Source: Brachynemurus nebulosus (lineage: Eukaryota > Arthropoda > Insecta > Neuroptera > Myrmeleontidae). From it: a stretch of 64,000 nt of DNA. Positions 9,905 through 22,157 of the stretch are shown here, in pieces (positions within the stretch are counted from its first letter, which is position 1; every line of letters starts with the position of its first letter). The notes below the pieces were generated by a model, which was given only the letters and a program-made list of their open reading frames with translations, had not been told where the DNA came from and ran no database searches. The stretch spans positions 74,962,972 through 75,026,971 of the forward strand of contig JAPWDM010000001.1 of assembly GCA_035578155.1 (NCBI GenBank). The letters run 5' to 3'. The position numbers and the translations under genes were made by a program.

Positions 9905-11655
9905 AGGCACTATAAAATATGTATATATAGAGGCACTTGTCCGTATAAAATATATCGGAGAAAATTTGAAAATAATATTATTACTACAGTAAAAGCGTCG
10001 CCAAAAACGATCAAACCGTGCATTTCGGGTAGGCAGCGATTTTGTTTTTTTTTTTAAATTCGTAGAAGGACTTGTGATGAGCGTAAAACTGAGTTTTCGA
10101 GACTGGGAGTATTGCAGTTTAGCCGCCATCTTGAAAAAAGGTCAAAATTAATATTTCGATTATCTCTGTAACCGTAGGTCCGAGAAAAATTTTGTAAGGA
10201 GCATTTCTATAGGAAATTTTATTTTCAATAATTTTTATTCGAAACTTTTTGTCGAAAAATTGATATGAAAAAAGTTATTCATAAGAAAGCATGGAAGATT
10301 TAGGGATGGAAAACTTTCAGGGGTAATAACTTTTCTATTTTCAACCCAACAAGATTAGTGCTTCTTATATTTTTCATAGAAAATTTATTAACGAACAATT
10401 TGATGTATTAACTTTTATTGTTAGGCTTACAGTTATCGAGTTTGCGTGTTGTAAAGATGAGTAAGTGAGATACACAACTTAAAAACTGTTCACATTTTTT
10501 ATTTAAATGATATATTTTGAAACATCTATACCTATATTAATAATAGAATTAGGAAAAAAATTTATAAGATTTTGTGACGAACACACAGCTAAAATTGCTT
10601 AAGGGATTTTAATAAATGAGGTGTCTGTCAATAGAGGACCATCACAAGAGTGGCATAACGGATCCCGAATTTTGAAATTTTGCTTCCTTTTATTTTTAAG
10701 TTACGTATTCAAATTTTAAATTTTTGTTAGAGAAATTATAGGTTAAATTAAAATTGTTTATTCATTCGTATAGTTACGAATAAAAGACAACTGACATCAG
10801 ATAATTGTACTATTATTATTTAAATGAAAATTAAATACTGATTTTTTAGAGAATTTTGAAATATTTGATTTAAAAGTAAAGTGAAAAGGGAAGTTAGGCG
10901 AGCGAAGCGAAGCGTTATGAGTAACTTAGAATACATATTGTAAACTACTTTATACAGAATTTTAGAATATCAATTTAAAAATTGGAATAAGGTCAAAACT
11001 GTCTCCCAGAACAATCAAATATAAAGTTCAAATTAAAAAGTTGAATGGTTCTTGGCAAATTTTCTTTTATTGTTAGACACTGTTAGGATTTTGGAACAAA
11101 ACTTGAAAGTGTGATTAAAATTTTCCACCAGGGCCTCCGTTCCCCAAGAAATGCTTAAACTTGAAGTACTACTAAACCCATCATCATGGGTATCTGCAGA
11201 AAAATTTCAAAGTGTGGAAATTAGCTATTTTTTTGAAATATGAATATGACTGACTTTAGAGTAGAAATGTCTTTAGGGCGGAAAAATAGTCAGGTCGAGG
11301 TCCGCAGGTCATAATTTGAAAGAACGGGTTGACTTTTGAAATAAAAATGGACGGAAATAAAGAATTTTTTACGGAATCGAAAGCGAAGGAGAATGGCATT
11401 GAAGATATATAACTCCATTTCGGGACTCGGATAAAAACTAAAAACGAGATTAAAATTGATAAATTGGACGGGATTTGACCATTTTTTTCGAAATTGGAAG
11501 CGGGTAGGAATGAAAAATTAATTTTTGGAGTGGGTGGGAATGGGACAAAAACATTACTCACAGAGGCTTTTCTACTTAAGAGTTGTTTAACGAGCGAAGC
11601 TAATCACTATAAATAACTAATTTCGTAGAGATTTTCAGGATATCTGACTTAAAAA
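9905..11655. other. AT-rich repetitive sequence without gene
   Basis: No supported gene. Phrases such as AGCCGCCATCTTG (10119) and repeated TTTTGTAAGGAGC-like segments suggest an old dispersed non-coding repeat. GCGAGCGAAGC-type words occur near 10900, 11590 and 12184. Confidence 0.35.
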
Positions 11656-11996
11656 GATCTTGAAAATATTTAAAGTTTTAATTACTTTGTCAATTTCACG
11701 AAAAATAATATTCCTTTACTTAACGCGTTTTCAGCCTTTTCGGCCATCATCAGAGTAAATTGATGAAAATAAGAATGATGAGATTTATAGCTGAGGAGAA
11801 TGTGTAGGAGGGGTGTAATATTATTGAAAGTAAATTGAAGAAAACCCGTAAATTTTTATTTCGGAACAACTTCGGAATATTATTTTTCGTGAAATTGACA
11901 AAGTAATTAAAACCTTAAATATTTTCAATATTTAAAGAATATTATTTTTCGTGAAATTGACAAAGTAATTAAAACTTTAAATATTTTCAAGATCTA
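11656..11996 (-). mobile_element. Remnant Penelope terminal repeat with inverted flanks
   Basis: A 57-58-base segment at 11656-11713 recurs inverted at 11937-11996 (key words TTGAAAATATTTAAAG and AATTACTTTGTCAATTTC). A partial direct duplication of the right arm lies just before it, at about 11878-11935. Between the arms is a hammerhead ribozyme (11715-11759). No protein remnant is visible, so this looks like a solo or truncated terminal repeat of a Penelope-like element different from the 7-9 kb family. Confidence 0.6.
11715..11759 (-). ncRNA. Hammerhead ribozyme motif (second Penelope family)
   Basis: On the minus strand: TTTACT, CTGATGA, stem II GCC-GAAAA-GGC, GAAA, stem III AAC-GC-GTT, cleavage A, then AGTAAA, which pairs perfectly with the initial TTTACT as a 6-bp stem I. 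The core is complete, stems I and II are stronger than in the 7-9 kb copies, and stem III is palindromic (ACGCGT), as in minimal hammerheads that work as dimers. Confidence 0.78.
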
Positions 11997-12225
11997 ATTA
12001 TTTTTTCAATATTTAGAATGAAATTTCACAAATTAAATTTCTCAACAGTGAATTATTTATAATTAGATCTCTAATTCTGATCATTTTATGTAGGCGAAAC
12101 TGCGGGCCAGAGCTATAAAATAATAAGTGTTGCAGGAAATTATATTAAACATCAAAATGAAAACAAAACAAACATCTGAGTCAGCGAAGCTAGGACGGGA
12201 CGTTAGTTTATTATTATTATTATTA
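11997..12225. other. Short AT-rich stretch ending in (ATT)n
   Basis: No gene. The stretch ends in a TTATTATT run that abuts the LINE 3' end. Confidence 0.4.
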
Positions 12226-12227
12226 TT

Positions 12228-13085
12228 ATTTTTTTTTTTTTTTAGTTAAAATTGGGATACTGCTGCCGGTGGATGGCGCGGTCAGCAGCACCCGGCGGCA
12301 TCGCCAACTGAGGGTATGCGCCGCCACACACGATATAGATAACAACAACACGTAAAGACAGGGACACATAAACGCACTAGACAATGGACAAACATACACA
12401 TAATAAAATTCACCGATGAGCCCTGCCATCCCAGGGCTTCATAAAGAGCGGAAAGTCCTTGGTGGCGGTACGCTAAGTACTAACTAGAACGTCCGGGGAC
12501 CAAGGACTGAAAACCAACGATGAAACTCCCCCCGAGGTGTAAAGGGTCTCGGGGTGGAGGAACCTGACTAGACAAGCTGAAAAAAAGAAATAAATATCAC
12601 AGTGCAGTATCACAAAAGAACATCAAGAAAAAAAAAACAGAAAGAAATATCACAGAATTCCATTGTACTCATGGGGGCCTGGAACCACCCACCAGTACAA
12701 TGGGGTTATAACAACACTATTGGAGGCCCTAGTGGCCTCCGCTAGCAAGAAAATAGAAACAAACAACAAAACAACAATAACAACAGAAGCAACAACGAAA
12801 TATTACAGATACAATATCACAGCTCACATATCACAGACAGCGCGTTGCACCCCGAAAGTCCAAAGCCATTTAGTGATGCAACGGGAACTAACAACACCTT
12901 TGGGAACCCGAGGGCCCCCAGCGGCCGAAAAACACAAATATAGAACACAAACAATAACAAAACTTATGTGTTAAAAAAAGATTTTGTGATTGTCCTATTT
13001 ATTAACAAACCAGAGCCTCGTCTGCCAGCTAGCCGAAGCTAGCGCCGGCCGGGCACGCCGTGGACGTGAGGTTGGATTTTAGCCC
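12228..13085 (-). mobile_element. 5'-truncated LINE 3' UTR, copy B
   Basis: Starts with poly-T (poly-A on the minus strand), followed by CTGCTGCCGGTGGATGGCGC, the same 3' end as at 33611 and 53212. The series of stem-loops of copy A recurs: CCCCGAG...CTCGGGG near 12530, a three-way junction near 12450-12508 and CCATTGTACT...AGTACAATGG near 12660-12706. Homology to copy A weakens beyond 12660. Both ends lie in ATT-repeat sequence, so it probably inserted into an (ATT)n run. There is no coding sequence. Confidence 0.75.
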
Positions 13086-13092
13086 AGCATTA

Positions 13093-13152
<60 letters not shown>

Positions 13153-13181
13153 CATTATTATTATTATTATTATTATTACTA
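13086..13181. repeat. (ATT)n microsatellite
   Basis: About 95 bases of ATT repeats with two interruptions. Confidence 0.95.
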
Positions 13182-13560
13182 TATTTATATTTTAGTTTAT
13201 TTTGATTAAGTAATACGCCAAGAAAATTTATATTTAACAGTTCTTCACACCACCTACATATCCTTTTAGTACCTTTTATTCGAGATTTTTAAAGGATGCC
13301 TAAATTTTAAAAGTTGATATTTTTTATAGATCTGTTTTATTTTGAATTATCGTATTCAAAAAAATCAACCATTTATATTCCGCTAATAAAAACGTCCTAT
13401 AAATTTTATTAGAATATGGCCAAATAAGGTTCTACAGCAAAGAATTGAAATTTTTTAAAAATTTTGTATGATCCACTGTACTAACTAGTAAATGTAGGTT
13501 TTAAGTAGTAAGAAAAATTAAATGAAAATGTAATTCATACCAGTGAGCACTTAGTTATAG
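13182..13560. other. AT-rich sequence, nothing recognised
   Basis: No ORF or repeat could be supported. Confidence 0.4.
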
Positions 13561-13579
13561 ACCGGGAGATAATAACAGA

Positions 13580-13920
13580 AAACCTTCTCCGATTTTCGCA
13601 CTTATGCCTCGGGGGAGTATTGAAAGATATGAAAATTTTAAAAAATTTAAGGAAAACTTCGGATTCCGGTCGCGTGGCTTTTATATCGAAAATTAAGTTT
13701 CTTTTTGCAAAAAAAAAGATGCGTTTTGGCGTGATTTTCGCACTTATGCCATATGTACTAACATAATGTTAAGTTAAAATCTAGCTGTGGACAATGGTAG
13801 GCGTAAGTCGCGCAATTGGCTAAAGGGTTGAAACGTTAGCGTAAAATTGCATAGAAAAAAGGGAATTTGATACGATTTTCGCACTTATGCCAATTGAATG
13901 TTAGAAAGTTATCATCATGA
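13580..13920 (+). repeat. Three diverged repeats around GATTTTCGCACTTATGCC
   Basis: The 18-base word GATTTTCGCACTTATGCC occurs near 13591, 13731 and 13875, that is, at about 140-base spacing with partly similar flanks. This is an old tandem array. Confidence 0.6.
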
Positions 13921-14590
13921 AACGCTTATTAAAAGAATTTGTATAAGTTGCCGGCATGGCTAACAAGTAAACGTTCCGGGCCGGACCTATCGATTTTGAG
14001 GAAACTTAGATATGTTGTAGAACACTAAAAAATAAGCGACACGTATTTTTCTTTATCGGCGGAAAAACGGTTTGAAGGGGTGAAATCGCCCTCCAAAAAT
14101 TGGGGTAAAAATTTAATTTTTTAAATATCTCGAAAACGGTAAAAGATTGAGCAAAAGTTTAAATTGGCGATATTGCTCTCTTTTAAAGAGCTATCTATTG
14201 GTATGCAATTTGTTCAAATTGTGTCAACAGGGGTGGCTGGGGGTTAAAATTTAGGGGTCAATCTTGCAAAAAAGGGGTTGAAAATTAATTAATATAAAAA
14301 TTTTGTTTACAGATTTGAAATTTACGTCAAAAAATCTAATTGACCTGTTTTTGCTTAATGTCCTAATATTAAGTCTAGGGGTAGTAACTGGGGGGTGACT
14401 GTGTCGAATATTCGTACTACTTGGGTAGTTTAAGAAGTTTTTCTTCATCGAAAATAGTTTAAGACATTTAGAATAACGTAGAAATGAAATTTTCGATTTC
14501 AAAATTCAGTTTGAGCAACATTGGAGAGGGGATGAGTCACCCTCTTAAATTACATATTAGTTAACATACACTCATTTTTAATATTAACAC
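13921..14590. other. Non-coding repeat-like sequence
   Basis: Contains motifs such as GGGGTGAAATCGCCC and ATATCTCGAAAACGG that are typical of dispersed insect non-coding repeats. No gene supported. Confidence 0.35.
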
Positions 14591-14597
14591 ACTGACA

Positions 14598-14636
14598 GTG
14601 GGTAATAATGTCACAATAAGTGACATTATTACCCAC
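14598..14636. repeat. Perfect 17-bp hairpin
   Basis: GTGGGTAATAATGTCAC (14598-14614), loop AATAA, then its exact reverse complement (14620-14636). No T-run follows and no neighbouring gene explains it. Confidence 0.85.
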
Positions 14637-14888
14637 GATAAAATATCGTTATTTTCGGTATCGATAACTTTCGATAACGAAAACTATAACATCCATTAAA
14701 AAACAAACCTATAACATCCATTAAAAAACAAACGAGATGTTTAAAAAAGTATTTTGAAGCTCCAAGATTCTAGTTTTCAGACCTTTCGTCCAAAAATTTT
14801 TAGGAGTGACAGTTATCGAGCAATTGTAAGGAATAACACAAAAAAAGTTTTTGCAAATTTTTTGATCTTTTTTCTTTTGGTCTACGGA

Positions 14889-16127
14889 CTTGAAAATTTT
14901 TTTTACAGTAAAACCATGGTATTGACCTGATAGCCTGTTTATTCAGCTTCAAATTCCTTTTTAAAATTTTTCTCTACGTTGATTTGTTCCGGAGGTATCC
15001 AACTTTGAATGCAAAAAGATCATTTTTGCTTTAACCATCGATGTCTCAGTAACCAGTGATCGGACAGAAAATTGAAGGGCAGTTTCGGAATATGGAATAA
15101 ATTTCCTACAAGTCTACGCCGCGTACTTTAGGAAAAAAAATTTTTTCATCCTTAATTTTAATCTGAAAAATGTGAAAAAGGGACCTTTTTCCTTGTTGCG
15201 AAAAATCGTCGGCATCCCTGCGAATATTGATGGTGAGTCTAATGTTTGTACGAATTTTTATACCCCAATGTACCCTCAATAACCCTGTAAATCGACTGAT
15301 CGATCTATCGAATGCTTTTCCTAAACCGTTTGTTCAAATTTTCAGAATTAAAAAATAAAGGAGCAAAATTGAATGAAATGTTCATTTTTTTTTTTAAATT
15401 TTTCCAGTTAGGCATCTTTTATCCATTAAAATTTGAAAATTAAGAAAAAAAATTATTTTTTTAATTTTTCCATTTTTTTTTTTTTTTTTTTTTAAATTTA
15501 ATTTTAATTTTTTAATTTTTTTGAAATTTTGAAAAAAATTTTAAAAATTTTTTTTTTCTTAATTTTCAAATTTAATGGCTAAAAGATGCTTAACTGTGGA
15601 AAAATTTGAAAAAAAAATTGAATTTTTTATTCAATTTTGTTCATTCAATTTTGCTCCTTTATTTTTTAATTCTGAAATTTTGAACAAACGGTTTAAAAAA
15701 ACGATTCGATAGATTGATCTGTCGATTTACAGGGTTATTGGGGGTACATTGAGGTATAAAAATTCGTACAAACATTAGACTCCCCATCAATATTCGCAGG
15801 GATGCCGACGATTTTTCGCAATAAGGAAAAAAGTCCCTTTTTTCACATTTTTCAGATTAAAATTAAGGATAAAAAATTTTTTTCCTAAAGTACGCGGCAT
15901 AGCCTTGTAGGAAATTTATTCCATATTCCAAAACTGCCCTTCAATTTTCTGTCTGATTACTAGTTACTGAGATATCAATGGTTAAAGCAAAAAGGATCCT
16001 TTTTCATTCAAAGTTGGATACCTCCGGAACAAATCAACGTAGAGAAAAATTTCAAAAAGGAATCTGAAGCTGAATAAACAGGCTATCATGTCAATACCAT
16101 GGTTTTACTGTAAAAAAATTTTTCAAG
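14889..16127. mobile_element. Foldback element 1 (about 1.2 kb, arms about 580 bp)
   Basis: The whole segment is one imperfect inverted repeat. Its ends read CTTGAAAA...ACAGTAAAACCATGG and the reverse complement. The centre (15470-15560) is A/T homopolymers. It lies directly against the copia integrase sequence at 16128, so it either inserted into or marks the breakpoint of that element. No ORF is longer than chance. Confidence 0.85.
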
Positions 16128-17636
16128 CCATCTTTAAAAAGTACAAAGTATTCTTGTCCATTTACCGACGGCGTTGCAAAAGGTCCACAAACATCACTAT
16201 AATTTAATCCACCGATATTCATTTTAATATGAGCATCCTTTTTAAAAGGTAATTTATGCTGTTTACCGTTAGCACATGTCTCACAAAAAAAATTTATCAA
16301 TATCGTTCATATTTACGCCCCCTACTAAATCTTTTGCTACCATCTCCATTAAACTTTTTGTGTTAATATGACCTAAATGTTCATGGCTAAACTTTAAGAC
16401 TATTTACTGTTACATTGTTTACTTTACTGACACAACCGTTTTGAACTGCATTTGATACAAATTGTTACTTCCTCTAACTGCTCTAGCAACAACAGTATCA
16501 TTTTCATAAACTGTTGCCTTTTTGCTTTGCTTCACAATTCTGAATCCTTTTTCTGTAATAACTCCTTCGGAGAATAGATTCTTTCGGAGATCATGTATAA
16601 AAAATGCATTATGCATTGTTCCATCAAACCACTTGTTGTTTACTAATGTTTTTATTTTCACAGTATCCTTTCCTTTAATTAATAGGCTTCTAATAATAGG
16701 CTTCCTAATGTAACAAAATTTTCATTTTCATCTTCTTCAGATGTTAAGAAGAATTCTCGTCGATATGTCATATGAGCCGACGCACCACTGTCCATAATCC
16801 ACATGCCATTTTATTCGGTTAGTGTTGCCTGCTCAACATTAAGCGCACTTGGCACATTTTTTTGTATTGATTGATTCATTTTCTGTTTACAATCTCTGGC
16901 GAAATGCCCTTTCTTATAACATTTATAACATGAAAATTTTGATTTCTTATCACTATATTTCTTCTTTTAATTCGGGCACTAATTTATTTTTGACAATGTT
17001 AACGCAACTTCACTTTCTTCCATAAGTTTTTTTTGCTTCTTCATCTAACAGACGTGTTGTTAAATTTTCAATAGTTTGTTTATTTTCATCAAGCAGTAAC
17101 CACGCTTGCCTAAAATTTCTGAATTTTTTTGGCAAGCTACTCAATATTTTAGTGACAACTGCGGCATTACTAATTGAACCACCACTCTCTCGTATTTGCC
17201 TTGCTAAGTTTTCTATATTAGCAATATTCTTTACAATTGAATCTGTCGATTTCATTTTAAACTGATGAAATCGCTCGTGTATGATTAACTTATTTGTTTA
17301 TGAATTATGTTCATGAATAGAACATAATTTATTTAGTATTTCACACGAACTTTTACAGTTTTCAATAAGACGTACTTGAGAAACTTCCATGGCTGCCGAT
17401 AATATAAACCTCGCCATTGCATCTTTCTTTTCCCAAGTTTCACAGGCAGATACTGAATCCACGTTGTTCATATCTACTTCCGATTTGATAATGCTTCCAC
17501 TGGTTATACCAAATAACCCTTTTGCCTTCAACGCACAAACCATTTGGAATTTCCATTGATGGAAATAGTTTCCATCAAACTTATTAATCAATCTCGACTC
17601 TATTTTATCCATATTGAACACAACACTCGAGCCCAT
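16128..17636 (-). pseudogene. Copia-type gag-pol, 5' half (gag, protease, start of integrase)
   Basis: Reading leftwards from the ATG at 17636: a copia gag (FDGNYFHQWKFQM, later SLPKKFRNFRQAW), a CCHC zinc knuckle with CYKC...GHFARDC (16930-16889), a protease with DSGAS (about 16778-16795), a GAG-pre-integrase segment (16661-16419) and the start of integrase with CETCANGKQH (about 16280). The sequence stops at the foldback element at 16127. The frame is broken several times (for example near 17256-17297 and 16670-16700). The catalytic integrase core, RT and RNase H are absent from this strand; matching pieces lie on the plus strand from about 17985. Confidence 0.88.
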
Positions 17637-17709
17637 TACTAACTAACAACGTGCACTTTATTCACTTCTAAATTTACAAAAATGGATATACGTGATCTAG
17701 AATGTGATC

Positions 17710-17722
17710 TGGGCCCATAACC
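17710..17722 (-). promoter_or_regulatory. Primer-binding site of the copia element
   Basis: On the minus strand GGTTATGGGCCCA, as I recall it for Drosophila copia, where an internal fragment of initiator Met-tRNA primes minus-strand synthesis. It lies about 75 bases upstream of gag, so LTR sequence should begin at about 17723 and run rightwards. Confidence 0.7.
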
Positions 17723-17984
17723 TATTAAAGTTTATTTTTTGTTATATTAATCAACAGTGATTAACGATAACGGTGTCCAATACTGACGATAAAAGATGAA
17801 TAAGTTACACAAACAAATAAATATCCAAAATGATTTTGAAGAACAATGTTATTTTTACACATCAGAAACAAAACCGAAAAGTAAACAAACATTCAACTGT
17901 TAAGTTTTTCTCTACATTCTTATTTTGAATTATATGTTATAAAAATGTATCTACATAATTATAACAAGTAATAATTATTATCTA
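17723..17984 (-). repeat. Probable 5' LTR of the copia element (3' part)
   Basis: It lies directly upstream of the primer-binding site, so by position it is LTR. It cannot be compared with the 3' LTR fragment at 22481, which holds only the LTR start. Confidence 0.45.
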
Positions 17985-18960
17985 TGATTGACATTTCTGA
18001 AGTCATTATCAATGAGAATAATGATCCAGAGGAAGCAGAATTTTGAGATGGGCGGAAGTTGATGAGGGTAAGAAGCTGGTGGAAACTGACAAGGATGAGA
18101 AAACAGCCACAAACAGGCCGTAGTTTGTTCCAAGTTAATAAACCTGCTTATTTAAATGATTATTTGCTGTTGGCTCATTATAATGTTTCTGACTCTTATG
18201 CATCTGCCATGGAATCAGATCATTCGGAAGAATGGAAAAATGTTATGAATGAAGAGATGACCTCTTTAGCAGAAAATAAAGTATGGCATCTTGTGGATTT
18301 ACCTCCTGGGGAAAAGTGTATTTCAAACTGCTGGGTGTTAAGGGTAAAAACTAAAGCTGATGGTAGCATTGACAGATATAAAGCCAGACATGTGGCAAAA
18401 GAGTATAGTCGAAAATAAGGCGTAGACTATGATGAAACATTTAGTCCTGTAGCCAGATTTGATACAGTATTGAGTGTTGCAGCATCAGAAAACCTTCAGC
18501 TTCTGCAATTCGATATAAAAACAGCTTTTCTGTATGGCGAACTGTATGGTTTGAAACAAGCACCGAGATGCTGGAACAAACGCTTTGTAAGTTTTATTAA
18601 AAATCAAGGGCTAAATTGTAGCTGATCCTTATTTGTTTTTCCATAAAGACAAAGAAAAGCTCATAATAACCATTTATGTGGATGATGGTTTAACAGCAGG
18701 CTCGGACAGTATCTTATAATATTTGCTAAATATCAAATGCAAATTACCAAGTTGAATGATGATTCCGTTTTTGAAAACCAGCGCAATTACACCAAGAAAA
18801 TCCTTGAAAAATTTGGAATAAGCGACACTAATCCTATTTCAACTCCATCCGAAAAGTTCGAAAGAAGTGATCAAATTCCTAATGAGAAAGTTCCTTACCG
18901 AAAGGCAGTGGGAAGCTTGATATACATACATGGCAACTGCCACATGTCCATATTGCATAT

Positions 18961-19103
18961 CGCGCGTACTCTTTCTTAACCTCGTATCTGAAAAGTCCCA
19001 ATTTTTGGACACATAAAAAAAGCGTATTTAAATCTGTGTTTTCATCATTATGAACTTAAGATTTATGCTAATTACACCCTTTGATGTTGGCTACCTACAT
19101 ATT

Positions 19104-19149
<46 letters not shown>

Positions 19150-19218
19150 ATTTAGTGTTTTTTGTGTGTCCTAAAACATGTAGTTTTTGATATACGAGGT
19201 TGAGAAAGAATACGCGCG
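18961..19218. mobile_element. MITE with CGCGCG ends inside copia RNase H
   Basis: Ends CGCGCGTA(C/T)TCTTTCT and the inverted copy form terminal inverted repeats of about 28 bp. The copia sequence is interrupted between ATAT at 18957-18960 and ATAT at 19219-19222, a 4-bp duplication (or TA within it). The interior holds a (TA)n core (19108-19145). Length 258 bp, no coding capacity. Confidence 0.8.
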
Positions 19219-19548
19219 ATATGCAGTTAGCATTGTATCTGAAAATCTAGATTCACCGTTGCTGTGTCGCTGACAAGCAGTTAAAAGGATGTTTAGGTAC
19301 TTAAAAGGAACTCCTAAGCATGGATTGTTGTATAAAGCAAATTATCAGATAGGTGAACTCGTGGTGTTCAGTGACACTAACTATGCTGGCGATATAATCA
19401 CAAGAAGATCAAGAACTGGTGGTACTGTTACATGGGCCAACTAAAAACAAAAAAGTGTAGTGTTGTCAACCACTGAGGCGGAATATGTGGTAACCAACGA
19501 GACAACTAAAGAAATTATTTGGTTGAAACACCTGTTCAGTTAAATTTC

Positions 19549-20940
19549 TCTTACAAGGAAAGGGCAAGAAGTCGAAAATTCAAAAAAATCTGAAACTTTG
19601 TCAGTATGTAGAGAATGGCTACCTAACAACAAAAAATATAAGTTGCTGCTAAAAAACATTTTTAAGGGGTGAACCACCCCCTCAAAGTTGGAACTCAAAA
19701 ATTTAAAAATCAATGAAATTTAGTTTATGCGTACCTTAAAAAGTTCTAGTAACAAATGTAACATTATTTTTTGCATCTACTAATTTTTAGGGGTTGAAAT
19801 CACCCCCTCATATGTGTACTTAAAAATGTAAAAATGGATGATATTTTGTTTATATATACTATACAGAGCTCTAATAATACATATAACATTATCTTTTACA
19901 TCTACAAATTTTTAGGGGTTGAAACCACCCCTTCATGTATGTACTTAAAAATTTATAAATTGATGATATTTTGTTTATATATACTATATAGAGCGAAGTA
20001 ATAAATATAACATTATTTTTTGCATCCATAAATTTTCAAGGGTTGAAACCACCCCTTCAAGTGCGTACCTAAAAAATTAAAAATTGTCGATATTTTGTTT
20101 TCACACATTACACGTAATTCTAATAATAAATATAACATTATTTTTTGCGTCCACACATTTTTAAGTGGTGAAACAACCCCTTCAAGTGTGTGCTTAAAAA
20201 ATTTAAAATTGACGAAATTTTATTTATATATTGTAGCGTAAAAAATTAAAATAAAAAAAGATGAAGGGTGTTTATTGGTGAATTGGGAAGATTTGTGTTG
20301 GGGTTAATGGGCGACATCTGGTTTCCCAAGATGTTGTGGGGAAAGGCAGAGATTGGCAGTAGAAGTTACGAGGCTAGATGGATCAGTCCCTTACCAAGGT
20401 TTACTCCCCTGAAAAGTTGAAAAGGTTTTTTAAAAAATAGGAATTCGTTAATTTTCTGTAACAAATGGCAATTTATTTACATTTTAAAAAATCTCGGGCA
20501 TAACAATTTTCCGGTAAAACTTTCCTTTGCAAATACAAATGTTAAATTTAAAAGTATAATAAGATAATTTGTAACTTTTGGAAATAATGAAACAAAATAT
20601 AAATTCGTGCCTTTTAAATAACAAAATACATTAAAATAGAATAATTTAAATGAAATATAATTTTGATTACAGCAAATTGGTCTCTTTTAGTTTTTTTTCT
20701 TTTTTTTTTTTTTGAATTTGAAAGTTACATCCCAAAATTTTAAGTTCGTTTGTACTTATATTTTTTTATAACATTATAAAATTTTTTACTATTACCGAGG
20801 TAAACTATTTTAGATAGGTACAGGTTGTGTTATCTGAGATCCAAAACTGTCCTGCGGATGCAAAGTGGATGCAAATGCGGCGTAGAATGCTACACAACGG
20901 GTTTTGAAAATACTTTTACTGTTAGAAAGGTAAAATATCC

Positions 20941-21005
<65 letters not shown>

Positions 21006-22157
21006 CGTAAAGTCCGCCTAGAATATACAGTCGTGCTGATTTTGTAATGAGGCCCACCGGGATCTTGCAGATCTGAAAACGGCAGTAGTAAGCTACCGAA
21101 CCAGTTCTAAAAAATTTCTCACTGCTAGAGAACTAAATTATTTTAGAAGGATACAACTATGCTGCACAAAATCCGTTCGGGTTCTTGGGTCCCCAAAAAT
21201 ACCAAAACTAATTACCCAGCCGATTTTAAAAATTCTTTTACTCTTAGAAAGCTAAACTATTTTAAATAGGTACAGGTCTTAGATGAGATCCGCCAGTGCC
21301 CAATATTTGGAAATTTGCTATGTTATGCAGATGCTGCGACAGGGGTATTTTTGCTTCCATACATTTATAGCGATGAAATATCTTTTCCAGACTGGAAATT
21401 CGAAACAAAAATAAGGTATGAATGTAAAAACTATTATTATATTTATTGTAAGATTGTTGTGTTTGTTGTGTACCGACGTAAATAAAATTTTGTTAGTTTT
21501 TAAATTTTTAATTGACAACTTGGTGGGGGTGTTCCACTCCCTAGAACTGTGTGAAAGAATATATTTATAATATATTTATCGTTAGGTCACTATGTAATAT
21601 ACATATATAAACACAACATCGCCAATTTTCAAATTTTTAGGTACGCACTTGAAGGGGTGGCTTGGAAATTTGTGGATACAAAAAATAATGTTATATTTAT
21701 TACTACAGCTCTATATAGTATATATAAACAAAATATCATCAATTTATAAATTTTTAAGTATATATATGAAGGGGTGGTTTCAACCCCTAAAAATTTGTAG
21801 ATGCAAAAACTAATGTTATATTTATTATTAGAGCTCTATATAGTATATATAAACAAAATATCACCAATTTTTAAATTTTTAAGTACTCAGTTGAAGGGTG
21901 GTTTCAACCTTTAAAAATCTGTAAATGCAAAAAATAATGTTATGTTTGTTACTAGAACTTTTTAAGGTACGTATAAACAAAATTTCATCGATTTTTAAAT
22001 TTTTGAGTTCCAACTTTGAGGGGATGTTTCACCGCTTAAAAACGTTTTTTAGCAGCAACTGATATTTTTTATGTTATTAGGTAGCCACCTTCTATATACC
22101 GACAAAGTTTCAGATTTTTTTGAATTTACGACTTCTTGCCCTTTCCTTGTTAGTGAT
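19549..22157. mobile_element. Foldback element 2 with tandem-repeat arms (2.6 kb)
   Basis: The terminal inverted repeats begin TTACAAGGAAAGGGCAAGAA. The arms (about 19549-20240 and 21600-22157) are built of tandem units of about 120 bp with the words TTTTTAGGGGTTGAAACCACCCC and TATAACATTATTTTTTGCATC, like Drosophila FB/Galileo-type elements. The copia frame resumes exactly after it, with ATTTC on both sides (19544-19548 and 22158-22162), a 5-bp target duplication. The core (20240-21600) holds a TA run and a segment (20790-21345) shared with the satellite end at 61220-61740. No transposase is present. Confidence 0.85.
20939..21002. repeat. (TA)n microsatellite in foldback core
   Basis: Pure TA run of about 60 bases. 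Confidence 0.93.

Noticed and set aside
14251..14502. 83-codon minus-strand ORF
   Set aside because: Low-complexity repeat-like sequence without motif; no conservation evidence.
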